Source: Endocalyx cinctus
Taxonomy: Eukaryota > Ascomycota > Sordariomycetes > Amphisphaeriales > Apiosporaceae
Assembly (NCBI GenBank): GCA_001600455.1
Contig: BCKC01000003.1
Location: forward strand, 4,324,754-4,388,753
DNA length: 64,000 nt
Reading direction: 5' to 3'
A model generated the notes under the pieces. It saw only the letters and a list, made by a program, of their open reading frames with translations. It had not been told where the DNA came from and ran no database searches. Shown piece by piece: positions 57,841 to 64,000 of the stretch. Every line of letters begins with the position of its first letter. The first letter of the stretch is position 1. Both the position numbers and the translations under genes were made by a program.

Positions 57841-60744
57841 ATGCCAGGCCATCATCGCTCCTCGGGAAGTCTAAGTAAATTGATGAGGTTAGAAGAAGAT
57901 CGCGACGATGGCGCCGTTCCGGATCCAGATCCAGATCCAACTTGGTCAACCAAGAAGCCCAATACGGTGATGTGGAAAAGCAATCTTCGACCGACATTCG
58001 CCTCTTCTTCTTCTTCTTCTTCTTCCTCCTCCTCTTCCTCCTCTTCATCCACCGGCGCGCGCCGGAGAACGGTCTCTTTACGAGTTTTTGTAACGTCTCT
58101 GTTATGTTTCTCCATCATAACTCTAGCCCTCGGTCTCGCCCTCGGCCTTAGCTGGCCGCGATATCTCACCACGAACACGGACAACGACGGGGTCAGTACG
58201 ACCACGTACGAGGTCGCGAAAGCATACGACGGCGAGGCGATCTACCAAACCGACCTAGAAGAGATCCCTCTCGACAAACTAATCAACCGAACCGAACTAG
58301 AGCTTCGAGCCGGGTTTCCCACAAACAAAGAAAACATTACCGCAAGACAGAAGCAGACGCGCGAGTACGTATTCGACGTAACGCAAGCGTACGGCAGCCC
58401 GGACGGGTTCAGAAAACCGATGATCCTCGTAAACGGGCAATCGCCGGGCCCGCTGATCGAGGCGAACGTCGGGGACGCGGTGAGGGTGGAGGTGAGGAAT
58501 CATCTGAAGACGTCGACGAGCACGTCGATCCATTGGCACGGGATCGACCAGAAAAACTCGACGTGGATGGACGGCGTCGCGGGCGTTTCCCAGTGCGGTA
58601 TACCGCCCGGGGAGAGTTTTACTTACGAGTTTGTCGTGGACGGTCAGAGGGGCACGTTTTGGTGGCATGCGCATCTTGCGGTGCAGTATACGGATGGGAT
58701 TTATGGACCTATTGTGAGGAAGAGGATGTTTTTTTTTTTTTTTTTGAGGTATTCGTGGCTAATTTATGAACTTGGGAAATTCTTTTTGGTCTATATAGGT
58801 CATCCATGATCCGGACGAAAAAGTCCCCGAAACGGACGACGAGAAGATCATTTTCGTGAGTGACGTTTACCATACCTACGGATCGGTGGTACGTTCCAAC
58901 CATCTCCCCCTTATCTCTCCTCTCATTCCCATAGAAACTCAAAAGAAAAGCCCAATACAGCTCCTAAACAGCTACCTCAACACAACCTCCCAATGGGTCC
59001 CCTTCGAATCCGGCGTCGAGCCCTTACCAGACAACATCCTCCTCAACGGGATAGGAGCCTACGACTGCGCCGTGAAATCCACCACCTACCCACCACCACC
59101 ACCACCATCTTCTTCCCTTCCGTCCTCGTGCGTCGACAACCGCGACCGGCTATACAAAACCCGCGTCCGCGCGGGAGAGAAGATCCGCCTCCGCCTAATC
59201 AACGCCTCCTCCTTCCTATCGTACTGGTTCAGCGTCGATAACCACACGCTCACGATCGTCGAGCTCGACGGCGTCGAGATCGAGCCCGTCGCCGCCGTCC
59301 GCGGCGTATACCTGAACATCGGACAGCGGGCGTCCGTGATCCTCACGGCGGACCAGACGCCCGGGGATTACCGCGTGAGGGCGACGTTGCCGCGGACGTG
59401 CTTCCTTCCCTACGCGCCGTACGTTAACGCGGCGTTGGAGGGCGTCGAGTACGCCGGTCGCGGGATCCTGTCGTACGAAAATGATGATGGCGATGATGAA
59501 TCCGTCCTCGTAGGCGTCCCGGGGAATACGTCGAATCCTTACGGCGTCGAGAATAACGGGGCTAGGGGGGACGTCTGGGAGGGGTGCGACGATATGCCCT
59601 TCGACGTGCCCGTGCCGGTGAGGCGGCTGGCCGCGTACGAGGTGAGTGAGAATAATATGCACTATATCGAGTATATGTTTCGGCAGGCGCAGGACGTGAA
59701 TCGGATATTCATCAACAAGGTGCGTCTCTCTTTTCTCTTTTCTTTTCCCTCCCCGTAACTCTTCTTACTACATATGCATACCAAATATCGTACAAAAAAA
59801 CATATACTAATTTCTGAAAACCCATCCCTCCCTTTTCATCAACGACTTGGGGGGGCGGAAATTATCAAACTCCCCTTACAGACGGCCTACGCGTCCCTTC
59901 CTCGCAACGCGACGCTCTGGGAAGCCGTGGAACAACGGTTCGATCACCCGGACGAAGATAACAATTCCTACAATAGCTGGGGCTTCCCTCTGAACCAGCA
60001 GGTATTGCTAGTGCCGGACGGCGACGTCGGGGCTCAGATCGTGATCAACTCGCGGGATGCCATGGAACATCCTTGGCATTTACAGTAAGTTTTTTTTTTC
60101 TTTTTTGGAACTCCCCCTTTTCTACTTTCGATTTTAAGAGAATATATACCTATATTTGAAAAAAAAAAAATGATATAATTAATGACACTTCAATAAATGT
60201 TTCTTAGTGGTACGTGGCATCACTACTCTATTTATTGAAAAAAAAAATAAAAAGTTAACGACCCAACCAATCCCTTCTTTTCGCAAAATTCCAGGTCACA
60301 CCTTCCAAATCGTAGGCTGGGGACCGGGCCTATACGGGACCCCGGAGTCCCGCACGACGTGGAATTTAGAAAACCCCATGAGGCGGGACACCGTCACCGT
60401 TCCGGCCTTCGGCCACGTCGTGATCCGGTTCATGGTCGACAACCCCGGCGTCTGGGCGCTTCATTGTCACGTTGCTTGGCATATGGAAGGTTCGTGTTTT
60501 TTTTTTTGCGTGCATGTGTTTCTTTTTTAATCGATTCATTGTTTGGTTGGTCCTGGGTTTCCAAAACTCTTCTAACATATATATCCATCCACGGGATAAA
60601 AAAAATAATAAATAAATAGGTGGTATGTTCGTCACGATAGCTGAAAGGCCTGACGATCTTAAACAGCTGGTGGCTGATATGGATCCGGAGACGAGGAGAT
60701 TGAGTCAGGGTTTCTGCGGCGTCAGTGATAATAGCAATAATTAA
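57841..60744 (+). CDS. Membrane-anchored multicopper oxidase (laccase/ferroxidase-like)
   Basis: Seven exons (57841-58713, 58799-58888, 58961-59719, 59882-60084, 60208-60209, 60295-60489, 60620-60744) give 748 aa in frame. The protein has a cytosolic N-terminus with a 16-serine run (55-70) encoded by TCT/TCC repeats. A signal-anchor helix follows at about 82-106 (VFVTSLLCFSIITLALGLAL). Three cupredoxin domains carry all four copper motifs: STSIHWHGIDQ, GTFWWHAHLAVQYTDGIYGP, HPWHLHGHTFQIVGWG and ALHCHVAWHMEGGM. The motif 4 axial position is Met. The membrane anchor places the oxidase outside the cell or in the secretory pathway. Laccase-like (phenol) or ferroxidase activity cannot be separated from sequence alone. 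The third copper motif requires the 2-nt exon 60208-60209. The exon 3 acceptor is chosen as 58961 to give YGSV-LLNSYL; 58946 would add five residues. Confidence 0.87.
60208..60209 (+). other. Inferred 2-nt micro-exon (TG) in the multicopper oxidase gene
   Basis: Exon 4 ends HPWHL plus CA at 60084 before GTAAGT. The next long exon starts GT-CAC-ACC-TTC at 60295 after TTCCAG. Direct joining shifts the frame and destroys the copper motif. A TG dinucleotide at 60208-60209, flanked by TTCTTAG and GTACGT, supplies the missing bases: CA-T is His and G-GT is Gly, giving HLHGHTF. The flanking introns are 123 and 85 nt. Confidence 0.72.
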
Positions 60745-61309
60745 TATTGTAAGGGTTGGTATTTATGCATCGGGGTACATGCGAAAAAAAAAGGCTGCCT
60801 TGTATATTGGATTATAATGGTGGTTCGAGACGGGAATTCTACACCCTATCAAATCATGAGAGTAGATCATTATTAAGTTTGTTGGATTCACGTTTGATCA
60901 ATGTATATGGACCTGGATTAATGATCATGAGAGGGGATTTTATATTAAATTTTTTGGTTTATCGTTTGATGGTTCTTTGAACACATGCTATATACAGGGC
61001 TCATTGCCATGAGCTACAGTTTCTGATGCCATTTAATCGTCACACGACCAGAGGTCCATTTCGAACCTTTTCGTAGAAACTTCCTTTTTTTTCGTCATTC
61101 ACCGAACGCCTCAGCCGCCCAGTAGATATATTCAGACAAAATTGCCGAAAGAGGTACATGGGAAAAAAAGAAGAGCGGCAGATATGAGTACAGTTTTTTA
61201 ATTACAATGAAAATTCGTTTGTGAAGACAACTCCGCCCCAGGTGGTATAAAAACAAAACAAAAATTAGGAGATGTCATGACTTTATAAAAGAAAATATGC
61301 CAAATGATT
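60745..61309. other. Convergent 3' region
   Basis: This lies between the multicopper oxidase and Hsp70 gene ends. No gene is supported. Confidence 0.5.
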
Positions 61310-63592
61310 TTAAGGCTTCTTCTCCTCGTCAGGCTTGCTCTCGGTGTTGGGCTCCGAAGAGGACTCGTTGCGGGCCTTGTGCATCTTGTCGAAGAGGTTC
61401 AAGCTGGCCATCTGCAGCTCATCCGTCTTCTCCTTGATCTCAGCCGCCGTGGTAGTGGTCTCGCCGGACTGGCTCTTGGTCACGAACTCGCGCAGAGAGG
61501 TGATCTTCTCCCGAATACCGTCGGCCTCGGCCTTGTCAAGCTTATCGGCGTACTCGTTGAGGGCCTTCTCGGTGTCGTTCAGGACGGTGTCGGCGCGGTT
61601 GGCAGACTCGATAGCAGCCTTGCGCTCCTTGTCAGCCTCGGCATACTTCTCAGAGTCTTGGACCATCTGGTCAATCTCGGCGTCGGAGAGACCAGAGCCC
61701 GAGGCAATGGTGATGGACTGGTCCTTGTTGGTGCTCTTGTCCTTGGCGTGGACGTGGACGATAGAGTCGGCGTCGATGTCGAAGGTGACCTCGACTTGAG
61801 GAACACCACGGTGGGCAGGAGGAATGCCGACCAGCTGGAAGTTGCCGAGAAGCTTGTTGTCCTTGACGAGCTCACGCTCACCCTGGTACACCTTGATCTC
61901 GACAGCGGTCTGGAAATCGGCGGCGGTGGAGAAGACCTGCGACTTCTTGGTGGGGATGGTGGTGTTACGGTTGATCAACCTGGTGAATACACCACCGAGG
62001 GTCTCAATTCCGAGGGACAGAGGAGTGACGTCGAGAAGGAGAAGGTCCTTGACCTCACCAGAGAGGACAGCACCCTGGATAGCAGCACCGATAGCAACCG
62101 CCTCATCGGGGTTGACCGACTTGGCGGGCTCACGACCGAAGATGCTCTTGACGGACTCGGAAACCTTGGGCATACGAGTCATACCACCAACGAGGATAAC
62201 CTCCTGGATGTCCTTAGCCTGCAAGTTGGCGTCCTTCAGGGCCTTGCGAACAGGCTCGATGGTCTTGCTGATCAAAGGATCCATCATACTCTCAAGCTGG
62301 GCACGAGTCATCTTAGAGTTGATGTGTTTGGGACCGGAAGCGTCGGCAGTGATGAAAGGCAGGCTGATGTCGGTCTGGAGGGAGGAAGAAAGCTCGATCT
62401 TAGCCTTCTCAGCAGCCTCACGAATTCGCTGGATGGCCATGCGGTCGTTGGAGAGATCGATACCGGAATCTTTCTTGAACTGCTGAACCAAGTGGCGGAC
62501 GAGAGTAATATCGAAATCCTCACCACCCAAGTGGGTATCACCGTTGGTGGACTTGACCTCGAAAACACCGTTCTGGATCTCAAGAACCGAGATATCGAAA
62601 GTACCACCACCAAGATCGTAGACGGCGACGACTCGGTCAGCCTCCTTCTCAAGACCATAGGCCAAGGCGGCAGCAGTAGGCTCGTTGACAACACGGAGAA
62701 CGTTAAGACCGGCGATCTGACCGGCATCCTTGGTAGCTTGACGCTGAGAGTCGTTGAAGTAAGCGGGAACAGTAACGACGGCGTTCTTGACAGGCTTGCT
62801 CAGATACGACTCAGCAGTCTCCTTCATCTTGTTGAGGACGAAACCGCCGATCTGGGAAGGAGAGTATTTCTCGCCACGGGCCTCTACCCAAGCGTCGCCG
62901 TTGTTGTGCTGTACAATTTTGTAGGGGACCTCTTTGATATCTCTCTGTACCTCGGCGTCCTTGAACTTTCGGCCGATTAATCGCTTAGTGGCAAAGAGAG
63001 TGTTCTCAGGGTTTACAACGGCTTGACGCTTGGCAGCAACACCCACAAGTCTCTCGCCATCAGCAGCGAAGGCAACGACGGATGGAGTTGTCCGGGCACC
63101 TTTGAAAAAAATTAGCATTGGTACTCATGGGATTTTTTTTTTTTTTTCCCTCTTTTATTTTCAAAATATTGATGGATTGGTTTGAGCTAGCTTACCTTCT
63201 GAGTTCTCAATAATTCTGGGTACCTTGCCTTCCATGATGGCAACAGCAGAATTTGTTGTACCTGCGTTTCATATAGTTAGAAAAATGAGACCAAGAAAAA
63301 AGAAGACAATTTGAGATTCCGTGTTAGAAATGCTTACCAAGATCGATACCGATAACGGCACCCTGTACTTTTCCTTCGGTAGACTCATATCGAGCAAAGG
63401 TAGAACCCAGAGGTTTTCTCATAGGCGCAGCCCATCGCGGAGCAGCGGAAACAGAGCGGGGAAGCTATTAAGAAGATATAATTAATTAGTTTAACAGATC
63501 CTATACATTCTTTTCTAGTGCTAGAGGTAGAATTGAAAAGATGAAAGTGATGCGCCCAAACTTACAGCTCTAGTGAACCTCGACGCCAACAT
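61310..63592 (-). CDS. ssc1: Mitochondrial Hsp70 chaperone (Ssc1)
   Basis: Four minus-strand exons (63592-63566, 63464-63338, 63261-63196, 63099-61310) join to 669 aa. Exon 1 is only nine codons (MLASRFTRA). With exon 2 it forms an Arg/Ser/Ala-rich presequence ([20 protein letters not shown]). The nucleotide-binding domain begins [20 protein letters not shown], split by an intron after GIDLG. It continues with [19 protein letters not shown] and [20 protein letters not shown]. The interdomain linker is [18 protein letters not shown]. The substrate-binding domain and helical lid follow, ending in [12 protein letters not shown] with no HDEL or EEVD, which excludes the ER and cytosolic types. In mitochondria it drives matrix import with Tim44 and folds imported proteins. 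A long open frame on the opposite strand of this gene is a codon-bias shadow. Confidence 0.96.
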
Positions 63593-64000
63593 GATGAATG
63601 GCTTAACTATGCGAAAGGTTAAAAATGAAAAGAGGGTGAAAGGAGAGTGCGGAGTGCGGAGTAAGGAATTAAAGGGTTTATTATATTTTTATTGTATAAT
63701 ACAGGAGGTGAGTGAGGGAAGGATTAGATTTATTGTGAGAGTTGGTGATGGGAGGAGAGTATATGTATAAAGGAAAGTTCAGAAGAACTACAGAATCTCT
63801 CTTGAAATATTTTTCGCGAGCTTTTTTTTTTTTTTTTTTTTAATGATGGGACCCGTAGAAGAATTCTGAGAGCTTCTTTGAGAGCGGTAAAAAGTGGCAA
63901 AACGAAAAAAATAAATATTTACCAATAAAAAAACATGGATAATCCAGTGGACATTGAAAATTTGCTTAGCGTAGTTTAGGTTGACCCTCTCTGCTGAGAA
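63593..64000. other. Upstream region of the Hsp70 gene
   Basis: This holds the presumed ssc1 promoter with a T run (about 63823-63841). No second gene is seen before the window end. Confidence 0.5.

Noticed and set aside
60085..60294. A single 210-nt intron in the oxidase instead of two introns plus a micro-exon
   Set aside because: Direct joining gives HLQ and a frameshift, losing the copper ligands and the last 105 residues that contain motif 4.
61304..62980. A 558-codon open frame on the plus strand
   Set aside because: It lies antisense to the Hsp70 coding sequence. Long antisense frames in Hsp70 genes are a known codon-bias effect, and the translation (Leu/Gly/Val/Asp-rich) shows no domain.
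63780..63880. Possible heat-shock elements upstream of the Hsp70 gene
   Set aside because: TTC and GAA triplets are present (around 63785 and 63862), but the alternating nGAAn/nTTCn spacing is off by one base.
1..64000. CRISPR arrays, prophage, insertion sequences, dispersed 5S rRNA
   Set aside because: This is eukaryotic nuclear DNA. No regularly spaced repeats, transposase, integrase or recognisable 5S sequence were seen by eye; a repeat-library search would be needed to exclude degenerate elements.

Overview
This window is nuclear DNA from a filamentous ascomycete fungus (Pezizomycotina, most likely a Sordariomycete; the genus cannot be told from the sequence). Genes are monocistronic and carry short introns (about 50-100 nt) with GTAAGT/GTGAGT-type donors, CTRAY-like branch sites and YAG acceptors. 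Intergenic DNA is rich in long poly(T)/poly(A), CT- and GA-tracts and microsatellites. The protein set (Bre2, Nse1, Stu1, Fyv7, Srp68, Ssc1-type Hsp70, an Atos-like protein, LIM-RhoGAP, Lam/GRAM-VASt) is an ascomycete housekeeping set. I see no operon, prophage, CRISPR array, intact transposon or secondary-metabolite cluster.

Layout. 1-8.6 kb: a tRNA-Arg(CCT) with a tiny intron, the COMPASS subunit Bre2 (+), a probable small split membrane-protein gene (+), an MIT/coiled-coil protein that may be Atg38 (-), and an SRR1-like protein (+). 10.4-15.1 kb: a GRAM/VASt sterol-transfer protein (+) whose first intron is about 1 kb. 15.4-24.9 kb: an FAD monooxygenase (-), Nse1 (+), a single-pass membrane protein (+) and the CLASP Stu1 (+). 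24.9-30.4 kb: gene-free. 30.4-39.5 kb: a signal-peptide/kelch/TM protein (+), Fyv7 (-), an Atos-like protein (+) and a GNAT acetyltransferase (+). 39.5-46.5 kb: a second gene-free stretch of 7 kb. 46.5-63.6 kb: a LIM-RhoGAP (+), a mitochondrial PPR protein resembling CIA84 (-), SRP68 (+), a membrane-anchored multicopper oxidase (+) and mitochondrial Hsp70 (-).

The genes do not form a pathway. They cover chromatin (Bre2, Nse1), microtubules and polarity (Stu1, RhoGAP), lipid contact sites (Lam), ribosome and protein biogenesis (Fyv7, SRP68) and mitochondria (PPR/CIA84, Hsp70). I derived exon structures by joining reading frames at consensus splice sites. Every multi-exon model closes in frame except the small gene at 3.7-4.3 kb.

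The most notable observation is in the multicopper oxidase. The invariant third copper motif (HPWHLHGH) can only be restored if a 2-nt micro-exon (60208-60209) lies between two introns. Other points are an 18-bp near-palindromic element present twice 35 kb apart within a wider family of ACCTAGGTA/AAGTACCT motifs, and the two gene deserts upstream of a cell-surface protein gene and a RhoGAP gene.
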